Notes: a model not told the origin generated them from the sequence alone. 5,518 bases of DNA from Candidatus Woesearchaeota archaeon (GCA_007117145.1 SKHC01000068.1:1-5518), one strand, 5' to 3'; shown: positions 1 through 5,518, counted from the first letter of the stretch. Program-made: numbers and translations.

Positions 1-62
1 ATTTAGAGGAAAATTCCTGCTGAATTTTCCCAAATTTTTGCTTCGCAAAAACTTCTCTAAAT
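1..62. repeat. Three-branched palindrome (nested hairpins)
   Basis: An outer 8-bp stem pairs 1-8 with 55-62 (atttagag / ctctaaat). It encloses two further hairpins. The first pairs 8-16 with 22-30 (9 bp, loop ctgct); base 8 could belong to either stem. The second pairs 35-41 with 45-51 (7 bp, loop ttc, or GAA on the minus strand). The result is a T-shaped or three-way-junction fold in DNA or RNA. It lies downstream of the minus-strand peptidase gene, so it could act in that transcript's 3' region, or it could be a copy of a dispersed repeat. The outer stem may continue past the left edge of the window. The base pairing is seen directly; the function is unknown. Confidence 0.6.
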
Positions 63-105
63 CCCGATGTTATGCTCAATAAATCCGAAGTCCTAAAAAT
101 AGAAG

Positions 106-118
106 AGGGCAGTTTTCC
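106..118. repeat. Left copy of 13-bp inverted repeat bracketing the peptidase gene
   Basis: The sequence agggcagttttcc is the exact reverse complement of 1190-1202. It directly abuts the peptidase stop codon (119-121). With the right copy it has the orientation of terminal inverted repeats. Positions 104 and 1204 are also complementary, with one mismatch between. No target-site duplication is visible outside the copies. Confidence 0.5.
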
Positions 119-1120
119 TTACCTTGCTAAATAACCATCCCTATGCGCTTCAACAGCTCTCTCAAGTACACAATCTCTGTTACCAACTATTGAATCATGA
201 GGTTTTATGAGTAAATGTGGATTTATTCCATTATTTTGAACTAATACTTGATCAAGCCTATAACCTAACCAAGAAGGAATATCTAGAGCAAATTTTGCTT
301 GAAAGTCATTTGGTTTTCCATTATGGTCAATTTTTTCCCCTCTTTTTGGACCATCTACTAGATATCTTTGTGGACATCCGCTTCCTCCACCAGTTGTATC
401 TCCAATCAAAACTGTTCCGGGAATAGCTGCTAAATCCATAGCAATCAATTCTGCAGCACTGTAAGTGTGCGCACCAGTTAATAACACTACTTGTCTTCTA
501 AAAGATCTTAATTCTGGCATGAGATACCTAGGTCTAAATTCAGTTAGTTTAGTTGGATCATTTTCATCTGTCCTAAACCTAAAGTATGAAGATATAAATG
601 GTCCTTCAGCACCCAACATAAATGAAGCCAAAAATTGCCCTAAGTTATCATTCCCACCCCCGTTTGCTCGTAAATCCACTATGAACTTTTTTTCTGATGG
701 TGACTCTCTTTGATACAACCAATCAAAATGTATTTTATTATGGCTTCCAAAACTGTCAATACCAATATAAACAACATCTTCCAATTTTGCCAAAGTAATT
801 GGTCCACTCTTTTGTATATCTGAGAGATATCTTTCTGTAATATCAGAATCATAATTCTTTGGAGCTCTATTTTGATAGGCTGATTGCGAATTACCTTGTC
901 CATCAACTACCCTTATATGTCCATCTTGTAAATGAGATAATGCTCCTATAGTCAACTTCATAAGTTCACTATAATCCTCGATTCCTTTAACTCGGGATAC
1001 CAAAATTGATTTGGCTTGATCGAATTCATCTTGCTTTATCGCTAAATAAGAATATTTTCTTGATAATGCTTCAATCATTCCTTTAACAATAGTAGTTGCA
1101 GATGGTTTTTTTTGGCTCAT
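119..1120 (-). CDS. S41-family serine peptidase (tricorn/IRBP-like core), cytoplasmic
   Basis: The 333-residue protein has the S41 tail-specific protease fold. A helical N-terminal region ends in a DGH motif (His68), the usual histidine of the tricorn/IRBP branch. The core follows with the glycine-rich strand-turn VDLRANGGGN (148-157) and the nucleophile motif TYSAAE (219-224, Ser221). IGDTTGGG (239-246) has Gly where carboxy-terminal processing proteases carry their catalytic Lys, so a Ser-His mechanism rather than a Ser-Lys dyad is expected. The C-terminal motif NNGINPH (296-302) resembles the family's GxxPD element, but with His for Asp. There is no signal peptide, membrane helix or PDZ domain, so the enzyme is probably cytoplasmic and may trim peptides or misfolded protein. 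The ATG start is supported by a TATA box placed for a leaderless transcript. A short T-run lies about 20 nt after the stop (complement of 95-99). The family call is firm; the substrate is unknown. Confidence 0.88.
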   Translation of the reverse strand: MSQKKPSATTIVKGMIEALSRKYSYLAIKQDEFDQAKSILVSRVKGIEDYSELMKLTIGALSHLQDGHIRVVDGQGNSQSAYQNRAPKNYDSDITERYLSDIQKSGPITLAKLEDVVYIGIDSFGSHNKIHFDWLYQRESPSEKKFIVDLRANGGGNDNLGQFLASFMLGAEGPFISSYFRFRTDENDPTKLTEFRPRYLMPELRSFRRQVVLLTGAHTYSAAELIAMDLAAIPGTVLIGDTTGGGSGCPQRYLVDGPKRGEKIDHNGKPNDFQAKFALDIPSWLGYRLDQVLVQNNGINPHLLIKPHDSIVGNRDCVLERAVEAHRDGYLAR

Positions 1121-1141
1121 TATGATAGTTAGGTTATGACA

Positions 1142-1156
1142 TTTATAAACTTTTCT
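1142..1156 (-). promoter_or_regulatory. Archaeal BRE/TATA promoter of the S41 peptidase gene
   Basis: Read on the minus strand, a purine-rich BRE-like agaaaag (1156-1150) is followed by TATA box tttataaa (1149-1142). The box centre lies about 25.5 nt upstream of the ATG's A at 1120, which places transcription start at or within a base of the start codon. There is no Shine-Dalgarno, so a leaderless mRNA is predicted. A second TATA-like tttatata (complement of about 1181-1188) lies next to the right inverted repeat and could give an alternative start with a leader of about 40 nt. Confidence 0.6.
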
Positions 1157-1189
1157 ATTTTAACTACTATTAAGTAATACTATATAAAC

Positions 1190-1202
1190 GGAAAACTGCC
1201 CT
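1190..1202. repeat. Right copy of 13-bp inverted repeat bracketing the peptidase gene
   Basis: The sequence ggaaaactgccct is the exact reverse complement of 106-118. It lies upstream of the peptidase promoter, so the two copies enclose promoter and gene. The copy is 7/13 G+C in an AT-rich setting, which makes coincidence less likely than for an AT-only repeat. Confidence 0.5.
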
Positions 1203-1261
1203 TTAATTCTTGTTCCTGATGTATCGCTATCGCTCATTTGATTGAACGCCACTAAAAATTA

Positions 1262-1328
1262 CTCTGCGGTTTGCTTTCAGCAAATCCTCTGGGACTGCTT
1301 GCAGCCTCTCACCTTCGGCAGCATCGCC
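1262..1328. other. GC-rich, hairpin-forming intergenic island (possible ncRNA or repeat)
   Basis: This 67-bp stretch is about 58% G+C by hand count, well above the surrounding intergenic DNA. A stem pairs tttgct (1270-1275) with agcaaa (1279-1284) around loop ttc. It extends through 1268-1269 with 1286-1287 across a one-base bulge. A second weak stem, ctgcttgcag, lies at 1295-1304. The rest of 1203-1386 shows no convincing open frame. An imperfect direct repeat, atcgctat (1223-1230) and atcgccat (1323-1330), flanks the island. GC islands in AT-rich archaeal genomes often mark structured RNA, but no known RNA family was recognised. A dispersed palindromic repeat is equally possible. Confidence 0.35.
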
Positions 1329-1386
1329 ATAAGTATAGTTTTTAATATATAAATAGATTTTTCAGTATACAAAGAAGTTTGCTAAT

Positions 1387-1400
1387 CGAAAATTTTATAA
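1387..1400 (+). promoter_or_regulatory. Archaeal BRE/TATA promoter of the plus-strand GNAT gene
   Basis: BRE-like cgaaaa (1387-1392) is directly followed by TATA box ttttataa (1393-1400). The box centre is 26.5 nt upstream of the ATG at 1423, so transcription should begin at the start codon and give a leaderless mRNA. A second AT-rich TATA-like stretch at about 1342-1354 lies too far upstream to be needed for this gene. Confidence 0.6.
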
Positions 1401-1422
1401 TTATCAGTTATCATAGTGAAAT

Positions 1423-1896
1423 ATGCTATTTAGAAAGTTCAGAAAAGAAGATATTAGGCAGATAGCAAAAATTAGGAATGATGTTTTTAGCAAGTATAAT
1501 CGTAAAGAATACTTTAAAAAAGATGCAATTGAATGGTATTTGAATCTGACCAGTCTTGACAAATCTGATGAGGAGTTACTTGAAGCATTTTATATTTCGG
1601 ACAAAACCATTTTTTATGTGGCAGAAGATAATAAAAAAATTATAGGGTATATTAAAGGCAATAAAAATAAAATAGGTAATTTATTTGTTCTTGGAAGCTC
1701 GCATAAAAAAGGAATAGGTAAAAAATTGGTTGAACTTTTAGAAAAAGAAGCTAGAAAACAGAATTCCAAGGAGATTAGGATTAGGTCATCTATTTATGCA
1801 GTTCCCTTTTATCAAAGAATTGGATACAAAAAAACAACAGGAATAAGGAATCTAAATAACTTAAAAGTTCAGCCCATGAAAAAATTACTTATTTAA
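1423..1896 (+). CDS. GNAT-family N-acetyltransferase
   Basis: The 157-residue length is typical of a single-domain GNAT enzyme, which transfers an acetyl group from acetyl-CoA to an amine. The N-terminal LFRKFRKEDIRQIAKI matches the first strand and helix of the fold. FYVAEDNKKIIGYIKG (64-79) is the usual beta2-beta3 hairpin. NLFVLGSSHKKGIGKKL (86-102) is motif A, with KKGIGK forming the pyrophosphate-binding loop (Lys in place of the common Arg). AVPFYQRIGYKK (126-137) is motif B. The substrate could be a protein N-terminus, an amino acid, a polyamine or a small toxic amine, and cannot be assigned. The gene is monocistronic with its own TATA box. It ends 23 bp before the stop codon of a convergent GNAT gene, to which its hairpin and CoA-loop segments are similar. 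The composition is strongly Lys/Ile/Asn-rich, as expected for an AT-rich genome. Confidence 0.85.
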   Translation: MLFRKFRKEDIRQIAKIRNDVFSKYNRKEYFKKDAIEWYLNLTSLDKSDEELLEAFYISDKTIFYVAEDNKKIIGYIKGNKNKIGNLFVLGSSHKKGIGKKLVELLEKEARKQNSKEIRIRSSIYAVPFYQRIGYKKTTGIRNLNNLKVQPMKKLLI

Positions 1897-1919
1897 TTTA
1901 GTTTTAACTCAAACTGATC

Positions 1920-2213
1920 TCATATGTCTTTTTCGAAGAAAAAGAGCTCATTTCCTTTGTTATATCCTTTCTTTGCACAAAATTGTTGCATAAATTTATT
2001 ACTTGTTTGGACTAATGCAGTAATTGTCTTCAACTTATTCTTTTTACAATCATATTCATATAAGTCATATAATTTTGTTCCAATGCCTTTTGATCTGTAA
2101 TCAGGCAAGACCACAAAGTTTACAAAAAAGGAATATTTTTTCTTATCACAAATCTCTGCAATTAAAAGACCGACAATTTTCTTATCATCTTCAGCCACCA
2201 GAATTAGATTCAT
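1920..2213 (-). CDS. GNAT-family N-acetyltransferase, C-terminal part of a frameshifted gene
   Basis: These 97 residues hold the cofactor-binding half of a GNAT domain. LVAEDDKKIVGLLIAE (5-20) is the beta2-beta3 hairpin. FVVLPDYRSKGIGTKL (33-48) is a textbook motif A with the RSKGIG acetyl-CoA loop. FMQQFCAKKGYNKG (74-87) is motif B. The first strand and helices of the fold are missing, and the start lacks both a ribosome-binding site and its own promoter. The missing part is encoded immediately upstream in another frame (2210-2353), overlapping by ATGA. Restoring one A in the run opposite 2215-2219 would fuse the parts into a continuous GNAT of about 145 residues. Independent translation from this ATG is possible by coupling at the overlap, but the fragment would be an incomplete fold. 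Family assignment is sure; intactness is doubtful. Confidence 0.75.
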   Translation of the reverse strand: MNLILVAEDDKKIVGLLIAEICDKKKYSFFVNFVVLPDYRSKGIGTKLYDLYEYDCKKNKLKTITALVQTSNKFMQQFCAKKGYNKGNELFFFEKDI

Positions 2214-2353
2214 GTTTTTATCTTTAATACATCAATTACATAATCATCCGAATATACCGCATCCATTTCACCATATCCTTGTAATTCAGGCGTCTTAATT
2301 AGCAATCTTAGTATTTCATCCGTGTCATTTAATTCTGCATTTCTTATATCCAT
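2210..2353 (-). pseudogene. N-terminal part of the frameshifted GNAT gene (47 aa)
   Basis: The reading frame runs from ATG at 2353 to TGA at 2210-2212. It begins MDIRNAELNDTDEILRLL and contains YSDDYVIDVLKIK just before the break. That is the usual beginning of a GNAT domain: a first strand, then an acidic helix with the TDEILRLL pattern, then a linker helix. It ends exactly where the second strand should begin, and that strand is found in the -1 frame at 2213. The ATG lies 26 nt from a TATA-box centre, so this is the real start of the gene. Together with 1920-2213 it forms one gene broken at an A5 homopolymer, through mutation, sequencing error or, less likely, recoding. Confidence 0.7.
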
Positions 2354-2373
2354 GAACTCTACTAAAAATAACA

Positions 2374-2386
2374 GATATAAAAAATT
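2374..2386 (-). promoter_or_regulatory. TATA promoter of the minus-strand GNAT gene
   Basis: On the minus strand, tttttatat (2383-2375) is centred about 26 nt upstream of the ATG at 2353, the same spacing as at the peptidase and plus-strand GNAT genes. The upstream BRE is less clear than at the other two. It supports 2353, not 2213, as the gene's start. Confidence 0.5.
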
Positions 2387-2438
2387 AATGGCGAGAATAT
2401 TATAACCTCGGTGTTTACAAATTTAGTTATCTAGAAAA

Positions 2439-3644
2439 CTATTTTTTCGGTGAAGGTTTTTTCTTGTTTTGTTTATATGTTCTATAACCGAAATATATTG
2501 CTATCAAAAAACTCACAATCAATACAACATTCCTAATCATTGTGCCCATGTCCATAGATTCTCCTGTAACTTCAATATCGATTCTGTCTCTTTGTGTATA
2601 CCTTGCAGTTCCAACAGAGCTTTCAATTTCAATATTAATCGGATAATTTCTAACAGTTCCTGAATTCAATACATCAAATTCAATGATTATGCTTGCCTGC
2701 TCTCCTTCTTTCATTAAACTACTAACAAAGTAATTTGTCTTGATAAAGTCAAACGGGTAACTAACATCTGGAAACAACCTAAGCCTTACATTTTCTGCTT
2801 CCTCTAAACCTTGGTTTTCAAGAGTGATTTTAATCTCATTAGAACTCCTGCCAACCAACACGCTATTTAGTTTCTCTTGACTTACAATAACAATGTCAGG
2901 AGTCTGTTTTAACGTCAAATCAAACGTTAAAGTTTCAGTAGAGCTTCTAAAGTTTCCATGAACATCTTCAATTTGATAGTCAAGAATTAAGTTAAGAGTT
3001 GTTTTTTCTTCTTTTATGTCATTTAAATCAAAAGTAAACTCTAAAACTCCTGTCTGTCCTCGCCTAAGCTCTGCGAGTGTGTCTTGAAGTGTGAATGCAC
3101 TTGTTTCTCTTATGTCACTTCCAATAAGCCTTCCTCTAATTAGCTCAGCAGTTCGGTCTCCAAGATTACTAAGGCTAATTCTAATCACATTACTTTTTGA
3201 ATCTTTTATTATATCAGAAGGCACTGTTTGTACATTTCCCACTCTAATATTTGGCAAAGTTTCTCCTCTTTGAACAAAAAATTCTTTTTCAACTGTTCTC
3301 AAAGTACTTCCCTCTCTTATTTCAAAAACAAGCGGAATACTAGCACTAGGCAAGTTTTCACTTAAAAAAACTCGATAAGTTCTAGAGTAAATATCCCCTG
3401 GTCTTAAAAAATTGATTACTCTAGTATCAGGTCCTAAAACTAATACATCTTCATTGCCAATAAGTTTTAATTCAACATTTTCTTTTACATCTTCATCATG
3501 CGTTGCAACAACAATTACAGTTATATCTGCGTGTGTTCCACTTCTAAGTGGTGCAGGGTCAGTGTTTACGATGTCTAGCTGTATTGCACTAACAACATTA
3601 AAAGTCATTACAATTATAATTAGTGTAAGTAATATTTTATTCAT
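2439..3644 (-). CDS. Secreted, membrane-anchored Ig-like (COG1361/S-layer-like) protein paired with RND transporter
   Basis: The 401-residue protein begins with a hydrophobic signal sequence (about 1-20, ending VVSA). Three beta-rich domains of the CARDB/NEW3 type follow at about 21-125, 133-247 and 249-360. The second and third share the pattern NVIRISLSNLGDRTAE and NEIKITLENQGLEEAE, a recurring strand with N-x-G turn. A single membrane helix (about 371-388) and a Lys-rich tail (KQNKKKPSPKK) complete it, so the domains should lie outside the cell, tethered to the membrane. No catalytic motif is seen. In archaea such COG1361-like proteins recur beside HAE3-type RND transporters (family knowledge), and here the start overlaps the transporter gene by 8 nt with aaaggag about 12 nt upstream, so co-expression is expected. 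A role as envelope adaptor or substrate-presenting partner is inference. Confidence 0.75.
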   Translation of the reverse strand: MNKILLTLIIIVMTFNVVSAIQLDIVNTDPAPLRSGTHADITVIVVATHDEDVKENVELKLIGNEDVLVLGPDTRVINFLRPGDIYSRTYRVFLSENLPSASIPLVFEIREGSTLRTVEKEFFVQRGETLPNIRVGNVQTVPSDIIKDSKSNVIRISLSNLGDRTAELIRGRLIGSDIRETSAFTLQDTLAELRRGQTGVLEFTFDLNDIKEEKTTLNLILDYQIEDVHGNFRSSTETLTFDLTLKQTPDIVIVSQEKLNSVLVGRSSNEIKITLENQGLEEAENVRLRLFPDVSYPFDFIKTNYFVSSLMKEGEQASIIIEFDVLNSGTVRNYPINIEIESSVGTARYTQRDRIDIEVTGESMDMGTMIRNVVLIVSFLIAIYFGYRTYKQNKKKPSPKK

Positions 3645-5518
3645 AATCTAAGTGTTCTCCTTTTGTTTTTATTTTTTGTGTTAAACTCATTATTGCAGGT
3701 ACCAAAACTATTGTTATTAAAAACACACATAAAATACTTATAGCCAGGCTTATTCCAAGTCTTCTAATTCCAAGTAGTGTTGCAAGTATTAGACTTGAAA
3801 ACCCAATAAAAGTGGTTATACTGCTCAGTAGTATTGGTGTTCCTGTGTATTCGAGAGTTTTCTTTAATGACTGTTTCAATGTATTTTTTTGCTTAAGATA
3901 GTTAAAAGTACTATTTACCAAATGAATGCTAAAATCTACTCCTATACCAAGAACTAGTGCAATCAAGCCAGTACTTAGAGCAGTGAAAGGAACGCCAGTA
4001 AACCCCATAATTCCAACAGTCCAAATAATACCAATTATGACAGGAATCAATGCGATTAAACCAATTCTAGGTGCATAATAAGCTATAGATGCAATTAAAA
4101 ATACGAAAATAAAACTTATTACAGTTGTTATCCCTGTATCTCTTCCAAGACTTATACCTAGTTCTCTAAATCTAACAGTATCTCCAAAGAAGCTTGTTTG
4201 TGTGTTAATTACTGGATTTTGCTCTACAATCAAAGCTATATCGTCAAAAACACTGCTCTGGCCACTTTCATCAGTGGATAAGTCTTGAGCTGTAATTCTA
4301 ATCGAAGTCAAAGTAAACTGTTTGTTAAAACTTTGGTTTCTTAAAGCCAATTCTTCTCTTAAACTAGTTTGATCAAGCTCTAATCTTGTAAAAGGACTAT
4401 TTATACTTTCTACACTTCTATGGTTAAGTATTAGCTGTTCTAGTCTTTGTATATCTCTTATTTTTTGTAAGTCAAAAAAATCTCCTGATTCGCTAATTAG
4501 TACAAGAGTTACACTATCAAAGTCAGTTCCAAAGGCAAATGCACTTGTCCTAAAATTTCTGCTGACAGGATCATCATCTGGAACCCAGTTGTTGTTTGAT
4601 GTGCTAATTTCTACATTTGTAGCACCTATTATAAAAAATATGGTAAGAATCCCAATAATAGCTATTACTGTTTTGGGATGGTCTGCTTGGTAGTAGCTAA
4701 GTTTTACAAGCTCTGCTTTAATCTTTCTAAAAACTAAATTACCAGTTAATTTATTTTCTTGAGCAAAAACGGCAAGTGCAGGAGGTGTGACAACGACAGT
4801 TGTAATAAATATTATTGTTATTCCAATAACTAAAACTATTCCTTGACTTTGACTACTTGGGCTAATTCCAAACATTAGTGCACTAAACCCTGCAAGTGTG
4901 GTTGCATAACTTACAAATATAGCTTTGCTTAAATGATCAACTGCTGCATGAATAGCTTCATATTTAGTTTTACCTTCTATCTCTAAGTTATAGGATAGTA
5001 AAACGTGGATAGTATAATCTATTCCAAGACCTAAAACAAGAATTCCAATTGCTGCAAGAGTAATTGTTAGGGGAATGTCAAGAATTGTCATAACTCCTGC
5101 AAGTATGATTACACTACTAAATGGAATGCTTAATGCAAGCAAACTATATCTCAAATTTTTGAAATACCAAAGTAAAACCACAAAAATACTTGTAAGCGTA
5201 AATAATATCGCTTTAAGATTATCAGATATTAAAAGTGTGTTAACTCGATTCAAAAGTAAAGGAAAACCAGTTATACTTATCTCAAGTCCAGGTCTAGAGC
5301 CTATTTCATCCAAATACATATTAAGATCCTTAATAACAAGTTCTTCAGCATTTCTTTGCCTTGGTATATCTACACCAATTATTACCCTTGCAAATCTATC
5401 ATCATCACTTATTTGAAACGGGCTAACTGTTGTAACATATCTGCTTTCAATAATTACTTCTTGAATTTCCTCCAAATACCGTATAACTCTTTCATCGCTA
5501 ATACTTGTAGGTCTATTA
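3637..5518 (-). CDS. RND-superfamily transporter, HAE3/MMPL type (5' end beyond window)
   Basis: The frame is open to the right edge. An in-frame TTG at 5475 is not credible as the start, because the upstream codons (ISDERVIRYLEE) continue the periplasmic domain. Of 626 visible residues (counted from 5517), TM1 and much of the first external domain are missing. The visible part contains an internal duplication typical of RND proteins. Half one has TM2-TM6 (about 102-251) with GLGIDYTIHV (163-172) in TM4. Half two has TM7 (282-300), an external domain (about 301-460) and TM8-TM12 (463-611) with GIGVDFSIHL (524-533). Each half carries a membrane-embedded Asp, the residue position used for proton coupling in this superfamily. 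The protein ends in a short hydrophilic tail. HAE3 members are largely archaeal and are linked to export of hydrophobic or amphiphilic compounds, lipids or hopanoids. The substrate here is unknown. The gene is first of a leftward operon with the Ig-like protein gene. Confidence 0.88.
   Translation of the reverse strand, partial: NRPTSISDERVIRYLEEIQEVIIESRYVTTVSPFQISDDDRFARVIIGVDIPRQRNAEELVIKDLNMYLDEIGSRPGLEISITGFPLLLNRVNTLLISDNLKAILFTLTSIFVVLLWYFKNLRYSLLALSIPFSSVIILAGVMTILDIPLTITLAAIGILVLGLGIDYTIHVLLSYNLEIEGKTKYEAIHAAVDHLSKAIFVSYATTLAGFSALMFGISPSSQSQGIVLVIGITIIFITTVVVTPPALAVFAQENKLTGNLVFRKIKAELVKLSYYQADHPKTVIAIIGILTIFFIIGATNVEISTSNNNWVPDDDPVSRNFRTSAFAFGTDFDSVTLVLISESGDFFDLQKIRDIQRLEQLILNHRSVESINSPFTRLELDQTSLREELALRNQSFNKQFTLTSIRITAQDLSTDESGQSSVFDDIALIVEQNPVINTQTSFFGDTVRFRELGISLGRDTGITTVISFIFVFLIASIAYYAPRIGLIALIPVIIGIIWTVGIMGFTGVPFTALSTGLIALVLGIGVDFSIHLVNSTFNYLKQKNTLKQSLKKTLEYTGTPILLSSITTFIGFSSLILATLLGIRRLGISLAISILCVFLITIVLVPAIMSLTQKIKTKGEHLDYE
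3655..3664 (-). promoter_or_regulatory. Shine-Dalgarno-like site for the Ig-like protein gene
   Basis: The minus-strand sequence aaaaggagaa lies inside the 3' end of the transporter gene. Its GGAG ends 12 nt before the ATG at 3644, slightly long spacing. It is the only internal-operon start in the window and the only start with such a site, which fits archaeal practice of leaderless first genes and SD-led downstream genes. Confidence 0.4.

Larger units (their letters stand above)
106..1202. other. Putative inverted-repeat-bounded unit carrying the S41 peptidase gene
   Basis: Two 13-bp perfect inverted repeats mark the ends of a 1,097-bp segment. Inside are only the peptidase gene and its promoter: the stop codon touches the left repeat, and about 70 bp including the TATA box separate the start codon from the right repeat. 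This is the shape of a non-autonomous mobile element or gene cassette. No transposase, target duplication or second copy is present to confirm it, so the mobile interpretation is inference and chance is possible. Confidence 0.3.

Noticed and set aside
60..85. Similarity of cccgatgttatgctca (63-78) to cctgatgtatcgct (1215-1228)
   Set aside because: The match needs gaps and mismatches in short AT-rich sequence, too weak to call a repeat.
217..713. Plus-strand open frames of 69 and 82 codons
   Set aside because: They lie antisense to the S41 peptidase gene, have no promoter-start spacing like the real genes, and show no recognisable domain.
1317..1328. Resemblance of ggcagcatcgcc to an IS1 terminal repeat
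   Set aside because: Only a short partial match, with no partner end and no transposase. It is better seen as part of the GC-rich island.
1262..1328. tRNA gene in the GC-rich island
   Set aside because: No T-loop consensus, acceptor stem or anticodon arm could be placed on either strand.
2210..2226. Programmed -1 frameshift in the GNAT gene
   Set aside because: The A5 run does not form an X XXY YYZ heptamer in the right phase, and no stimulatory hairpin was evident. A simple homopolymer indel explains it better.
2469..3651. Plus-strand open frames antisense to the Ig-like protein gene
   Set aside because: Low-complexity Ser/Thr/Ile-rich translations that mirror the minus-strand coding sequence, with no motifs.
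5075..5416. 113-codon plus-strand frame opposite the transporter
   Set aside because: A complement-strand shadow of a clearly conserved membrane protein, with no start signals or domain.
5473..5475. TTG as start codon of the transporter
   Set aside because: The frame stays open to the edge with family-like sequence (ISDERVIRYLEE) upstream. TM1 and most of the first external domain would be missing if translation began here.

Overview
The window looks like a piece of an AT-rich archaeal genome, most likely a small-genome (DPANN-type) archaeon, although the lineage is inferred. Three lines of evidence support this. Three genes have a TATA-like box whose centre lies 25-27 nt upstream of the start codon, with no Shine-Dalgarno, as expected for archaeal leaderless transcripts. 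The right half holds an archaeal-style pair of an HAE3-type RND transporter and a COG1361-like surface protein. No sigma-70-type promoter organisation was evident. No rRNA, tRNA or CRISPR array was recognised, nor any transposase gene.

Layout, left to right. Positions 1-62 form a compact three-branched palindrome. A minus-strand gene for a cytoplasmic S41 (tricorn/IRBP-like) serine peptidase follows at 119-1120. The gene and its promoter lie between two perfect 13-bp inverted repeats (106-118 and 1190-1202), giving the unit the outline of a passenger-gene element. Positions 1203-1386 are non-coding and contain a GC-rich, hairpin-rich island (1262-1328, about 58% G+C by hand count). A plus-strand GNAT acetyltransferase (1423-1896) converges on a second, minus-strand GNAT. 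The second gene is split into two overlapping frames (2210-2353 and 1920-2213) by what looks like one missing A in an A5 run.

The right half (2439-5518) is a leftward two-gene operon. First comes a multi-pass RND-superfamily transporter whose 5' end lies beyond the right edge. It overlaps by 8 nt a secreted, membrane-anchored protein with three Ig-like domains. The transporter would move hydrophobic or amphiphilic substrates, or lipids, across or out of the membrane. The Ig-like protein, outside the cell and tethered by a C-terminal helix, is a plausible envelope partner. The substrate cannot be read from the sequence.

The ordinary content is the peptidase, the two GNATs and the transporter operon. 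The parts that existing gene families do not explain are the inverted-repeat bracket around the peptidase, the branched palindrome, and the matching GAA-loop hairpins on either side of that unit.
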